A stretch of DNA of 64,000 nucleotides from Lentibacillus salicampi (lineage in GTDB: Bacteria; Bacillota; Bacilli; Bacillales; Amphibacillaceae), in contig NZ_SRHY01000013.1 in assembly GCF_004565465.1 (NCBI RefSeq), forward strand, positions 1 through 64,000. Reading direction: 5' to 3'. The notes under the pieces were generated by a model. That model searched no databases. It was not told the DNA's origin and worked only from the letters and a program-made list of their open reading frames with translations. Within the stretch, counting starts at the first letter, position 1; each line of letters opens with the position of its first letter. Both the position numbers and the translations under genes were made by a program. Shown here in pieces: positions 44,074 to 52,716 of this stretch.

Positions 44074-44967
44074 CTATGCTGAATGTGGTCTCCCGTTATG
44101 CGCCGGCAGCTTTTGCCGGAGCTGCTGCTTTTCCTCCTCAGTCAGCGGAACCATCGGCAGGCGGACATCGCCAACGGAAACCCCTATCATGTTAAGAGCG
44201 GCTTTGACCGGGGATGGGCTTGGCTGAGCGAACAGTGCCTTCATCGTCGGCAGGAGTTGCTGGTGAATGGCGGCTGCCCGCTGCACATCTCCGTTTTTGA
44301 AATGCTGTACCATTTCCTGCATGTCGCCTCCGATTACGTGCGAGGCGACGGATATGACGCCGTTTCCGCCAATTGCGAGTGCAGGAAGTGTCATGCTGTC
44401 ATCACCACTGTAAAGTGTGAAGTCATCAGGTGTTTGACGGATGATGTCTGTCATCGCATCAATGTTTCCGCTTGCTTCTTTGACGGAAACAACGTTGTTG
44501 ACTTCAGACAACCGGATAATCGTTTCCGGCGCAATCCCCACTGCGCTCCGGCCCGGGATATTGTACAACATCACGGGGAGGGACGTGGCATGTGCGATGG
44601 CTTTATAGTGCTGGTACAGCCCTTCTTGGGAAGGTTTATTATAATAAGGTGTCGTGAGCATGATCGCATCAACACCTGTCTGTTCAGCCTGTTCTGTCAG
44701 CTCGATGGATGCCCGTGTATTATTCGAACCTGTTCCTGCGATGACGGACACACGTCCATTGGCAACTTGTGCGACGAAACGGAACAAGTCCAGTTTTTCT
44801 GTGTTTGTCAGCGTTGGGGATTCCCCGGTAGTCCCTGCAACGATTAATCCATCCGAACCATTTGCGATTAAATAATTGACCAGCGTCCGTGTTGCGTCGA
44901 AATTGATATCACCATTCTGATCGAATGGCGTTACCATAGCAGTTAATACGTTACCGAAATTCATCAT
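44074..44967 (-). CDS. dapA: 4-hydroxy-tetrahydrodipicolinate synthase
   Basis: A 297-residue class I aldolase-type TIM barrel. VAGTTGESPTLTNTEK near residue 43 binds pyruvate's carboxylate, LYNIPGRSAVG near 134 contains the catalytic Tyr, and VVSVKEASGN near 158 the Schiff-base Lys. It condenses pyruvate with aspartate semialdehyde in lysine and diaminopimelate synthesis. AAGGGTG precedes two adjacent ATGs (44967, 44964). The gene is controlled by the lysine riboswitch upstream. Confidence 0.95.
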   Translation of the reverse strand: MMNFGNVLTAMVTPFDQNGDINFDATRTLVNYLIANGSDGLIVAGTTGESPTLTNTEKLDLFRFVAQVANGRVSVIAGTGSNNTRASIELTEQAEQTGVDAIMLTTPYYNKPSQEGLYQHYKAIAHATSLPVMLYNIPGRSAVGIAPETIIRLSEVNNVVSVKEASGNIDAMTDIIRQTPDDFTLYSGDDSMTLPALAIGGNGVISVASHVIGGDMQEMVQHFKNGDVQRAAAIHQQLLPTMKALFAQPSPSPVKAALNMIGVSVGDVRLPMVPLTEEEKQQLRQKLPAHNGRPHSA

Positions 44968-45016
44968 GATTCACACCCTTTTTGAAAGTTAAAAAGGGCT
45001 ACCGGCATTTTCAGCA

Positions 45017-45269
45017 TAAAAAAACAACAACGAGGGGCCGCTGTTGCTTGAGAAACGTTAACTTAACCGTCCCTTTGCGCAAGATAGCCCTCCATATAGT
45101 TCCCTATATGACAGTCCTGCCTTTCTTCAATAACAGAACCAACACCCGAGAATATAAGTTCTCGATGTTTCGGCGAATTCCCCTTTCCACAATCGTCACC
45201 GGACCTCATCATCCTCTGATTGCGTACTGATGGCTTTCGCTCCTCTACCTCGCTTCAACGTATTGAAGC
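45017..45269 (-). promoter_or_regulatory. lysine riboswitch (L box) with terminator, upstream of dapA
   Basis: On the minus strand the order is GAAGCGAGGTAGAGGAGCG, AGTACGCAATCAGAGG, GGAAAGGGGAATTCGCCGAA, GGGTGTTGGTTCTG, then GGCAGGACTGTCATATAGGG and GAGGGCTATC. These are the conserved L-box core elements, including the GGGGAATTCGCCGAA loop. CAACAGCG/CGTTGTTG with a following T7 run forms the expression-platform terminator at about 45017-45050. Lysine binding should terminate transcription ahead of dapA. Confidence 0.93.
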
Positions 45270-45370
45270 AAGACAATATATAATTTATATTTACCTTAAC
45301 ATTAGTCGCCCCGGTTTTCAAGATAGGAACCAAAAAACTTATCGGATATCTTTTCTATAAATCTATTGCA

Positions 45371-45399
45371 TTGACTGTGATTCTATGCTAGGCTTTAAA
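45371..45399 (+). promoter_or_regulatory. promoter of the nrd operon
   Basis: TTGACT at 45371-45376 and TTTAAA at 45394-45399 are separated by 17 nt and lie 50 nt before the cobalamin riboswitch. Confidence 0.5.
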
Positions 45400-45449
45400 T
45401 ACAATATATGCTGATAAAATTGAATCAATACACTAGATATAGTGTTCGC

Positions 45450-45618
45450 GAGCTTAGGCGACAACTCAGTCTTAATAGGGAATCCGGTTAGAAATCCGGA
45501 GCTGTCCCCGCAACTGTGAGTGTGGACGACCAGGTTATCCACTGTATGACAGGCTTAACGGCGGTCATACGGGAAGGGCCTCAGTAGACAGAAGCACGAG
45601 CCAGGAGACCTGCCTTCG
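45450..45618 (+). promoter_or_regulatory. adenosylcobalamin riboswitch of the nrd operon
   Basis: The conserved core is present: AATAGGGAATCCGG, GAGCTGTCCCCGCAACTGTGA, CCACTGTATGACAGG, CGGGAAGGGCCTCAGTAGA and GAGCCAGGAGACCTGCCTT (the B12 box). AGGC near 45456 closes with GCCT near 45612 as P1. With the terminator at 45693 it should switch off the class I reductase when cobalamin is plentiful. Confidence 0.95.
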
Positions 45619-45692
45619 TTCAGATGTTTCGATTCCCCGGGGAAAGTGGAAGGCGAAACGGCGGAACATGATGCTTTTTCTGTCGTTTTGCA

Positions 45693-45722
45693 GCCGTTCA
45701 TCCCTGGGGTGAGCGGTTTTTC
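45693..45722 (+). terminator. expression-platform terminator of the cobalamin riboswitch
   Basis: CCGTTCA pairs with TGAGCGG (G-U allowed) around TCCCTGGGG, followed by TTTTTCT. It lies 24 nt before nrd alpha. Confidence 0.8.
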
Positions 45723-45745
45723 TATTAGCGTAAGGAGGCAAAATC

Positions 45746-47956
45746 ATGACATCAACCATAACCGACGAAATAGCACCATTCATCAAGCAGGCAACAGAAG
45801 GACTCAATGTAGACAAGGACGCATTTTTTAAAAAAGTACATAACCAAGGTCCCGTCATTGAACCGGACCACTTGATCAAACGGGCACTGGAGAATATCGA
45901 TGAGGCCAACCCTGATTGGACATATGTCGCCAGCCGCCTGTATCTAAAGACCTTATACGAGCAGGCAGCAGCAAACAGGGGATATGACGCCAGCCGTCAA
46001 TACGGTGATTTCCACCAGCTTATCAAAGCACTGACTGATCAAGGCATTTATTCAGATCACTTGCTGCAAACATACACGCAGGAGGAAATCGGATACTTTA
46101 ACAACGTCATTGAGCCGAAGCGTGATTTTATGTTCAACTACCTCGGCTTGTATACTCTGGCAACCCGCTATCTGGCAACCGACCATGATAAAAATATATA
46201 CGAACTGCCGCAGGAGCGCTGGATGATTATTGCCATGCACCTGATGCAGGATGAGGACCCCAGCTATCGCAGCCAGTACGTTGCTGAAGCTTATTGGGCC
46301 TTGAGCAACCTGTACATGACGGTCGCCACGCCGACACTCACCAATGCCGGCAAAACACATGGTCAATTATCGAGCTGTTTTATCGATACCGTCGATGACA
46401 GCCTGCAATCCATTTACGACAGCAACACCGACATTGCCAGGCTGTCCAAAAATGGCGGCGGGATTGGTGTTTACATGGGAAAAATCCGCAGCCGCGGCAG
46501 TGCGATCAAAGGATTTAAAGGCATGTCCAGCGGTGTTGTACCATGGATCAAACAGCTGAACAACACGGCCGTCAGTGTCGATCAGCTTGGGACACGAAAA
46601 GGCGCAATCGCCATTTACCTTGACGTCTGGCATGCCGATATTGAAGCGTTTCTTGATTTAAAACTGAATAATGGCGATGAACGGCTCCGTGCGCATGATA
46701 TTTTCACAGGTGTCTCGCTTCCGGACTATTTTATGGAACAGGTGGAACAGCGTGGTGACTGGTATTTGTTCGATCCGCATGAAGTACGTCAGGTGATGGG
46801 CTATTCGCTGGAGGATTTTTACGATGAAGAAAAGGGAGCGGGATCGTGGCGTGAGCGCTATCTGGAATGTGTGGCATCCGACCGGCTCACCAAACGTGCT
46901 GTCCCGGCAATCGACATCATGAAACGGGTCATGAAATCACAGCTCGAGTCTGGTACACCATTCATGTTTTACCGGGACGAGGTGAACCGGCAGAACAATA
47001 ATCCGCACAACGGCATGATTTATTGTTCTAATCTGTGTACGGAAATTACGCAGAATCAGTCACCGACGGAATTGTTGGAAGAGCTGACCGAAGCGGATGG
47101 CACCATCGTGAAAAAATATAAACCAGGTGACTATGTCGTGTGCAATCTGAGCTCTATCAATCTCGGAAGGGCCGTACCGGAACAGGTACTGGAACGTCTA
47201 ATCAGGATTCAGGTCCGTATGCTCGATAATGTGATTGGTATTAACACGCTGCCGTTGAAACAAACGCAAATGACCAATCAAAAATACCGCGCAATCGGTC
47301 TTGGAACATTCGGTTGGCATCATCTGCTGGCAAAAGAAAATGTCCGTTGGGAATCGGATGAAGCCGTTGATTATGCAGACCAGCTGTATGAAAAAATTGC
47401 CTATCTGACCATTAAAACAAGCATGGAACTGAGCAAGGAAAAAGGCAGCTATCCAGCGTTTGCGGGCAGCAAGTGGCAGACAGGCCAATATTTTACCGAT
47501 AAAGGTTACACGAGTGAGGCGTGGGAGGTGTTGAAGCAGGATGTGACGGAACACGGCATCCGTAACGGCTATCTCATGGCCGTGGCACCGAACTCGTCAA
47601 CATCCATGATTGCCGGCTCAACGGCCAGCATTGACCCTGTCTTCCAACCGTTCTATTTTGAGGAAAAGAAAGATTTCAAAATTCCCTTCACGGCGCCAGA
47701 GCTGGATCATAACACGTACAATATTTACCGAAGATCCGCTTATATTTTGGACCAGCGCTGGTCGGTCAAGCAAAATGCAGCTCGCCAAAAGCATATTGAC
47801 CAAGGCATTTCGTTCAATTTTTACGTACCGAACACGATTAAAGCATCTGTCCTCCTTGACCTGCATCTGCAGGCATGGCGGGAAGGCTTGAAAACGACGT
47901 ACTATGTCCGGTCAACGGCCAATGATGTTGAAGAATGTGAGTGGTGTCAAAGTTGA
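45746..47956 (+). CDS. nrdE: class I ribonucleotide reductase, alpha subunit
   Basis: A 736-residue catalytic subunit. The active-site cysteine pair is in GQLSSCFIDTV near residue 211 and VVCNLSSINLG near 467; the thiyl-radical Cys with Asn and Glu is in YCSNLCTEI near 430. YYVRSTAND near 722 holds the radical-transfer tyrosines, and the C-terminal CEWCQ is the redox-active tail. There is no clear N-terminal ATP cone. It reduces ribonucleotides with the beta subunit downstream. Its control by a cobalamin riboswitch implies a cobalamin-dependent NrdJ elsewhere. NrdE versus NrdA naming is uncertain. Confidence 0.92.
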   Translation: MTSTITDEIAPFIKQATEGLNVDKDAFFKKVHNQGPVIEPDHLIKRALENIDEANPDWTYVASRLYLKTLYEQAAANRGYDASRQYGDFHQLIKALTDQGIYSDHLLQTYTQEEIGYFNNVIEPKRDFMFNYLGLYTLATRYLATDHDKNIYELPQERWMIIAMHLMQDEDPSYRSQYVAEAYWALSNLYMTVATPTLTNAGKTHGQLSSCFIDTVDDSLQSIYDSNTDIARLSKNGGGIGVYMGKIRSRGSAIKGFKGMSSGVVPWIKQLNNTAVSVDQLGTRKGAIAIYLDVWHADIEAFLDLKLNNGDERLRAHDIFTGVSLPDYFMEQVEQRGDWYLFDPHEVRQVMGYSLEDFYDEEKGAGSWRERYLECVASDRLTKRAVPAIDIMKRVMKSQLESGTPFMFYRDEVNRQNNNPHNGMIYCSNLCTEITQNQSPTELLEELTEADGTIVKKYKPGDYVVCNLSSINLGRAVPEQVLERLIRIQVRMLDNVIGINTLPLKQTQMTNQKYRAIGLGTFGWHHLLAKENVRWESDEAVDYADQLYEKIAYLTIKTSMELSKEKGSYPAFAGSKWQTGQYFTDKGYTSEAWEVLKQDVTEHGIRNGYLMAVAPNSSTSMIAGSTASIDPVFQPFYFEEKKDFKIPFTAPELDHNTYNIYRRSAYILDQRWSVKQNAARQKHIDQGISFNFYVPNTIKASVLLDLHLQAWREGLKTTYYVRSTANDVEECEWCQS

Positions 47957-48387
47957 GAACCTTAATCGCCTATTTATCATACAGCGGCAACACAAAAGAA
48001 ACGGCGGACATGATTGCGGAGCGTCTTGAGGATGACGGGATGACAGTTGATCGCCACCAGATTGGCATCGATTCGCCGGTTATCGCGTCTCAATATGATC
48101 TGATTTTTATCGGCACATTCACTTGGGAGATGGGCGCAACCCCTGATGAGGTGAAAGATTTTATACTGGAAATCGGCTATAAACCAGACAATGTCGCCGT
48201 CTTCGGAACCGGCGATACACAATTTGGCGGTGATGATCTGTTCTGCAAAGCTGTTGTTAAATTGGCCAAATTTTACGGGAGCAAATGGCCCGGTCTGAAA
48301 GTTGAGCAGTCACCACGTGGCTCACAAGGACCTATCGTGGAAAATTGGTTGGAAGGAGTGCTTCATGATGTCAAACGCCCTGCTTGA
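47953..48387 (+). CDS. flavodoxin-like protein, probable NrdI-type partner of the reductase
   Basis: A 144-residue flavodoxin. The FMN phosphate loop is YLSYSGNTKETADMI near residue 6, and IGTFTWEMGATPDEVKDF and VFGTGDTQFGGDDLFCKAV follow, with the 50s and 90s loops of long flavodoxins. Canonical NrdI is shorter and lacks this form, but its location between alpha and beta suggests it activates the beta metal site or supplies electrons. The TTG at 47953 overlaps the alpha stop (TTGA) and follows GAGTGGTG; GTGs at 47941 and 47944 are alternatives. Confidence 0.8.
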   Translation: MRTLIAYLSYSGNTKETADMIAERLEDDGMTVDRHQIGIDSPVIASQYDLIFIGTFTWEMGATPDEVKDFILEIGYKPDNVAVFGTGDTQFGGDDLFCKAVVKLAKFYGSKWPGLKVEQSPRGSQGPIVENWLEGVLHDVKRPA

Positions 48388-49411
48388 AAAAGCAAAAACA
48401 CTGGAACCCATGAATCCGAACAAATCAACCGCTCTGTTTGGCGGGGAGTCAAGCGGTATCCTGAATTGGAACGATATTGCTTATCCACACTGGTATAAAA
48501 TGTATAAGCGTCTGATCGGAAACTATTGGCAGGCAGATGAAATCAACATGAACGATGACTTGCGCCAGTTTGCTACATTAACAGATGCCGAGCGGGATAC
48601 GTACCTGAAAGTCATCGGTCTGTTGTCAACATTGGATGGCCCGCAAACACGGACAGCGCTGCTTTTGTCACTGTACGCGACCGATCCATCTGTCCAATCG
48701 ATCATGGCGGTCATCGCCCAGCAGGAAGCCGTGCATAATGAAAGCTATTCGTACGTGCTGTCATCAATTGTTTCGCTCGATGAGCAGAATGAGGCATTTC
48801 AGCTCGGACGAACTGATCCGATATTGCTGAAGCGGAATGAAGCGATCATAAGGCAATACAACGCGTTTGTTGAAGAACCGACGATAGAAAATACTTTAAA
48901 AACAATGGTCTATACGTCACTCTTGGAAGGCATGTTTTTCTACTCCGGGTTTGCTTTTTTCTACCATCTTGCCAGACAAAATAAGATGGTTGGCACGTCG
49001 ACGATGATCAGCTACATTAATCGGGATGAGCTTGAACATGGGCGATTCATTGCCGAATTATTCCGGGCAACACTGGCCGAAAATCCGGACTTAAATACAG
49101 CAGAATTTACGGATTGGGTTTACAGCAGATTCAGTGAGTCAGTGGACCTCGAAATCGAATGGTCCCAATATGTGCTCGCCGATATTGACGGTATTGACCT
49201 TGACGAAATGGCCGGCTACATCAAGTACCGCGCCAATAAAATGCTAAGGATGATGGGCCTGAGTGAGATTTATCCCGAGCATACAGAGAATCCGATGAAA
49301 TGGATCCGGGCGTATGCGGACAATTTCGATGGCACCAAAACGGACTTTTTCGAGCAAAAGTCAAGACAATATACGAAAACGAGCGACCTGAACGGGTTTG
49401 ATGATTTGTGA
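48365..49411 (+). CDS. nrdF: class I ribonucleotide reductase, beta subunit
   Basis: A 348-residue ferritin-like subunit. Metal ligands can be followed: Asp in STLDGPQTR near residue 90, Glu and His in QQEAVHNESY near 120-123 with the radical Tyr near 127, Glu in LEGMFFYSGF near 185, and Glu/His in INRDELEHGRF near 220. The tyrosine is present, so it is not a class Ic or Id type. It overlaps the flavodoxin gene by 23 nt; GGAAGGAG precedes paired ATGs (48365, 48368). It supplies the radical for alpha. Confidence 0.92.
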   Translation: MMSNALLEKAKTLEPMNPNKSTALFGGESSGILNWNDIAYPHWYKMYKRLIGNYWQADEINMNDDLRQFATLTDAERDTYLKVIGLLSTLDGPQTRTALLLSLYATDPSVQSIMAVIAQQEAVHNESYSYVLSSIVSLDEQNEAFQLGRTDPILLKRNEAIIRQYNAFVEEPTIENTLKTMVYTSLLEGMFFYSGFAFFYHLARQNKMVGTSTMISYINRDELEHGRFIAELFRATLAENPDLNTAEFTDWVYSRFSESVDLEIEWSQYVLADIDGIDLDEMAGYIKYRANKMLRMMGLSEIYPEHTENPMKWIRAYADNFDGTKTDFFEQKSRQYTKTSDLNGFDDL

Positions 49412-49449
49412 ACATGACAAGGAGTGTTCAGCCGCCATGGGCAATATAG

Positions 49450-49543
49450 ATTCGCTGAAATAGTCACTGTATTGGCTGAAGTTGTCACAAAATCGGCCGA
49501 AGTTCATAACTTTTTCGCTGAAGTTCACACACTCGGCTGGAAA
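49450..49543. repeat. degenerate 21-nt intergenic array, core GGCTGAAGTTGTCACAA
   Basis: Four to five units: TTCGCTGAAATAGTCACTGTA, TTGGCTGAAGTTGTCACAAAA (21 nt each), then TCGGCCGAAGTTCATAACTT and TTCGCTGAAGTTCACACAC. It shares its core with units at 26776 and 62140. It lies between convergent genes, just before their shared terminator. Confidence 0.65.
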
Positions 49544-49580
49544 AATAGCCGGCGCGCCTCCGAAAGGCGCACCGGCTATG
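49544..49580. terminator. bidirectional terminator between nrdF and the YcdB-like gene
   Basis: ATAGCCGG-C-GCGCC and GGCGC-A-CCGGCTAT form a long stem with loop TCCGAAA; A5 precedes it. Confidence 0.85.
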
Positions 49581-50850
49581 CCATTTCACTCAACTTTATA
49601 ACTTTGCCCGTCATCGCATTCACACCATAATCACAGTCTATTTTCCCGCACATCATATAGTGGTCACGACTGTTGTCATAGACATATACGGGATCAACTT
49701 GTAAATACTCCCGCAACAAATCAAAGGCCTCTTCAACTGTCACAACCGGCTTCGTGGCCTCCGCGAAGTGCTTGAATCCTTCAAGCAGCCAGCTCTGATC
49801 AATATAATGAATGGCTGTCAATGTATCGCGTTCAATGACAAGTTTTATCTTATTGCCAAACATTTTTTGCATTTTCTCCTCAGCTGGTTTGAGTTCCGCG
49901 ATAATGTAACCGTCCTTCAGCAAAAATCCGATAAGCTTCCGCTTGCCGCTTTCATTCGGATAAACGAGCCGCATAAAGCGCAGCACTTCTTGAACGCATG
50001 CCGTCATTTCGGATTCAGTTAATGGCAACGAATCCGGATGCGGTTCATCAGCAAGCACGGTTTCAAGTGTCACTTCGGGCGACAGGTCAATATCTTTCTG
50101 TTCAAAGTTGCCGTCCAGCGGCTTGTCCCACCGTAAAATATCATCCTTTTCCACAAATGAACCAGTGTCCTCCCCAATCGTAAATGGGATCGTTCGCGAC
50201 GCATCATTTGTTAAGAAGACTTCCTCCAGTCCGTATACTGCGACCCACTTTTCCTGCGCTTCATCAGGGTACGCCACCAGCTGGCACTGTGCTTTAGCGA
50301 CAGGTTCATATTTGTCCGGTGTCAACGCAAACGGCTCCCACTCAATCTGATCTGCTTCCGGGAACTCTCCATCAATATAAAACACCATGAGCACACCATC
50401 GTCATTAAACTCAGTCCTAATGATACCGCCCGGGGACACCGGAATATTATCAACCGCCGCCGCGAACCGCAGTACTTGCTTGTCATCACGCTCGATCCGA
50501 AACTGACGTCCGAAAGTCAGTCCAGTCATATCCTCTACCCATTCAATCACTTCTTCTTTAGTCGATGCTGTCGGATACAGGCTGTTGTCGGCACTGTTGA
50601 TACCATCGACGAACGTGATACCCCGCACTGCGCCTGTGTAAAAATTCACATCCGCGACAGCTGTTCCTGCCGGATTCAAACCGTCTTCCGCAGACGCCAC
50701 GCCCTCCGGAAACCATTCCATATTTAAAATATATGCGGTCTCATTCAAATGATTTTTTTCTCGAAAAAAATGATATCGCTCAAGACGATGGTTATGTAAC
50801 CCCAGAGCAGCCTGTGTATGATCCACTACATTCCGCAACTTTTCATCCAT
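49576..50850 (-). CDS. YcdB/YcdC repeat (DUF4901) protein
   Basis: A 424-residue acidic protein without a signal peptide. Two related halves can be seen, each with a PepSY-like strand-helix pattern: YPTASTKEEVIEWVEDMTGL near residue 90 and VTVEEAFDLLREYLQVDPVY near 375. ADVNFYTGAVRGI and GVNAMTGKVIKL are the corresponding strand-turn motifs. This fits the YcdB/YcdC repeated domain (DUF4901). Function is unknown; relatives are extracellular or spore-associated. The absence of a leader suggests it is cytoplasmic here. Confidence 0.75.
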   Translation of the reverse strand: MDEKLRNVVDHTQAALGLHNHRLERYHFFREKNHLNETAYILNMEWFPEGVASAEDGLNPAGTAVADVNFYTGAVRGITFVDGINSADNSLYPTASTKEEVIEWVEDMTGLTFGRQFRIERDDKQVLRFAAAVDNIPVSPGGIIRTEFNDDGVLMVFYIDGEFPEADQIEWEPFALTPDKYEPVAKAQCQLVAYPDEAQEKWVAVYGLEEVFLTNDASRTIPFTIGEDTGSFVEKDDILRWDKPLDGNFEQKDIDLSPEVTLETVLADEPHPDSLPLTESEMTACVQEVLRFMRLVYPNESGKRKLIGFLLKDGYIIAELKPAEEKMQKMFGNKIKLVIERDTLTAIHYIDQSWLLEGFKHFAEATKPVVTVEEAFDLLREYLQVDPVYVYDNSRDHYMMCGKIDCDYGVNAMTGKVIKLSEMA

Positions 50851-50907
50851 GTAAACCCTCGCTTTTCATAAACTACCCCCAGTATAACATCTTCATGAAA
50901 AAACTAC

Positions 50908-50938
50908 TTTACATTCACGCAGCGTTAACGTTTATGAT
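50908..50938 (+). promoter_or_regulatory. MerR-type promoter with 19-bp spacer
   Basis: TTTACA at 50908-50913 and TATGAT at 50933-50938 are separated by 19 bp, the overlong spacing of MerR-activated promoters. CGTTAACG at 50923-50930 lies inside the spacer, and TTTACAT/ATGTAAA arms (50908 and 50936) form an outer dyad. Confidence 0.65.
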
Positions 50939-50960
50939 GTAAATGAAAGGAGAGAGACAG

Positions 50961-51995
50961 ATGCACATAAAAGAAGCCGCCGAACAATTGAATACCACAC
51001 CACGGGCCATCCGCTTTTATGAAGAAAAAGGCTTGATTAGCCCTGAAAAAGACGACGAAAGTGATTACCGCATTTTTACGGATAACGACCTTCTGCGCCT
51101 TAGCACTATTTTGGCGTTGCGTGAAATCGGAATAGCTATCGACACCATTAAAGCTATTTTGGATAATCCGGATATGAGCATAACGGATTATTTGAACGTC
51201 CAGCGCTCGGCATTATTTGAAAAATGGATTGAGATGAAGGACATGATCCAAACAATTGATGATATGATCACCAAAACAGATGAAAACAACGACGTCTCCG
51301 CGAAGATTTTCGCGCTGTCAAGGCATTTGAAGAATATGAAAAGTCTGCGCAAAAGCTGGGAAGACAAGTGGAATTTTGATAAACAGGCCGCAGGGTATGA
51401 TCAAAACATTAAAATGGCCGGCTACCGGTTTAACGTTCATCAGGATTATGATAAAGCACTTTCGAAAGCCGCTGAAACAACGCAGCTGAATCCGGGGGAA
51501 GTATGCATGGATATCGGCGTCGGAACCGGCAACCTAGGGGCAAAATTTCTCAACCAGGGCGCCCGGGTTATTGGTGTCGATCAGTCTGGGGAAATGCTCA
51601 AGGTATGCCATGAAAAATATCCGGCCATTGAGACACGAAAAGGCCATTTCCTTGCCTTGCCGCTGCTGGATAAAGAGGTTGACACCATCGTATCAAGCTA
51701 TGCCCTGCACCACATTCCAGATAATGAAAAATTGCTCGCACTGGAAGAAATGTCGCGTGTGCTGAAAGGTGAGGGACAGATTTGCCTGGTTGATCTGATG
51801 TTTCGCAATGACACGCACCGTGGTGACATGATCAGGCAGTTTGGGGAGGATGGTAATTCTGAGGCAGTTGATGCCATAGAAGATGAATTTTACGCCGATC
51901 GCTCCAGACTGACGGAATGGTTCACAGCAAATGGCTTTCATGTTAAAACGCACGCATTTAACGACATTCTGAGCATGATTTACGCAAAAAGATAG
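50961..51995 (+). CDS. MerR-type regulator fused to a SAM-dependent methyltransferase
   Basis: A 344-residue two-domain protein. Residues 1-70 are a MerR winged helix (IKEAAEQLNTTPRAIRFYEE, DYRIFTDNDLLRLSTILALR), followed by a dimerisation helix to about 125. Residues 150-344 are a class I methyltransferase: motif I CMDIGVGTGNLGAKFL near 188, GVDQSGEMLKVCHEKYP, and motif IV IVSSYALHHIPDNEKLL near 245. AAAGGAGAG selects the ATG at 50961. The methyltransferase may be the effector sensor or a detoxifying enzyme whose own synthesis is self-controlled. The ligand is unknown. Confidence 0.85.
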   Translation: MHIKEAAEQLNTTPRAIRFYEEKGLISPEKDDESDYRIFTDNDLLRLSTILALREIGIAIDTIKAILDNPDMSITDYLNVQRSALFEKWIEMKDMIQTIDDMITKTDENNDVSAKIFALSRHLKNMKSLRKSWEDKWNFDKQAAGYDQNIKMAGYRFNVHQDYDKALSKAAETTQLNPGEVCMDIGVGTGNLGAKFLNQGARVIGVDQSGEMLKVCHEKYPAIETRKGHFLALPLLDKEVDTIVSSYALHHIPDNEKLLALEEMSRVLKGEGQICLVDLMFRNDTHRGDMIRQFGEDGNSEAVDAIEDEFYADRSRLTEWFTANGFHVKTHAFNDILSMIYAKR

Positions 51996-52006
51996 GGGAG
52001 TTTGGC

Positions 52007-52474
52007 ATGACCATCCATTTAAAATTCTATCGTCCGACTTTTCGACCGCAGCTGGAGCAGTATTACCTTAAAGCGGAACATCACTATTTCACGGCACATC
52101 CCATCGATGCTGTAAAAGAACACGACCAGAGCCGTCATCCAATCGTTATTTTAAGCAATCAAACAGTCGTCGGCTTTTTTATCCTGCACGGATGGAATGG
52201 TGTGAAGAAATACTCCCGAAATAGACGGGCTATTCTGCTGAGGGCGTACTCAATTGACAGCCGCCATCAGGGGAAAGGCTATGCTGAACAGTCACTCCAA
52301 TTGTTCGCACGGTTTATCAGTAAGCATTTCAAGGAAAAAAACGAGATGATTCTGGCCGTTAATCTCAAAAATACAGTAGCACAGCATGTATATAAGAAAG
52401 CCGGGTTCATGGATAAGGGAAAACGTTTTATGGGGAAAAAGGGAGAGCAAATCGTTTTGCATAAGAAGCTTTAA
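52007..52474 (+). CDS. GNAT family N-acetyltransferase
   Basis: A 155-residue GNAT protein. RAYSIDSRHQGKGYAEQSLQ near residue 79-98 is the acetyl-CoA-binding beta4-alpha3 motif (RHQGKGYA), and AVNLKNTVAQHVYKKAGFMD near 120 is the C-terminal motif. It lies 11 nt after the MerR-methyltransferase gene with GGGGAG as RBS, so the two form an operon. Joint resistance to a toxic compound is an inference from the pairing. Confidence 0.88.
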   Translation: MTIHLKFYRPTFRPQLEQYYLKAEHHYFTAHPIDAVKEHDQSRHPIVILSNQTVVGFFILHGWNGVKKYSRNRRAILLRAYSIDSRHQGKGYAEQSLQLFARFISKHFKEKNEMILAVNLKNTVAQHVYKKAGFMDKGKRFMGKKGEQIVLHKKL

Positions 52475-52516
52475 ATGTGAGAGGGTAATCGTCTTCAATC
52501 GACGGTTACCCGCTGA

Positions 52517-52620
52517 TTAAAATGATACTTGCCCTGTCTTCCCGTCGCCGCTATACATCTTTAACGCTTTTGCCGTTTCACTAAGGTTAAACGGGATTGA
52601 TTCAAGTGTATACAAACGCA
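52517..52620 (-). pseudogene. C-terminal relic of a zinc-type alcohol dehydrogenase/quinone oxidoreductase
   Basis: The minus strand reads FQNLRLYTLESIPFNLSETA, then KALKMYSGDGKTGQVSF and a stop, which is the standard last segment of MDR-family dehydrogenases (IPFxLxEaaeA, then GKxGKivl). Nothing of the remaining gene is found upstream. A hairpin GGGTAATCGTC/GACGGTTACCC lies at 52484-52510. Confidence 0.55.
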
Positions 52621-52683
52621 AGTTCTGAAACAAGAAGGATATTAAAATTTTATAAAAATTATGTCGGCAGAACCCGCCAACGA

Positions 52684-52710
52684 AAAAAGCCACCCGACAT
52701 GGGCAGCTTT
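52684..52710 (-). terminator. intrinsic terminator of the amidase gene
   Basis: Minus strand: AGCTGCCC pairs with GGGTGGCT (two G-U pairs) around ATGTC, followed by TTTTT. Confidence 0.6.
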
Positions 52711-52716
52711 CTGATC

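Noticed and set aside
46052..47866. Reverse-strand frames inside the reductase alpha gene
   Set aside because: Shadows of a strongly conserved coding sequence on the plus strand.
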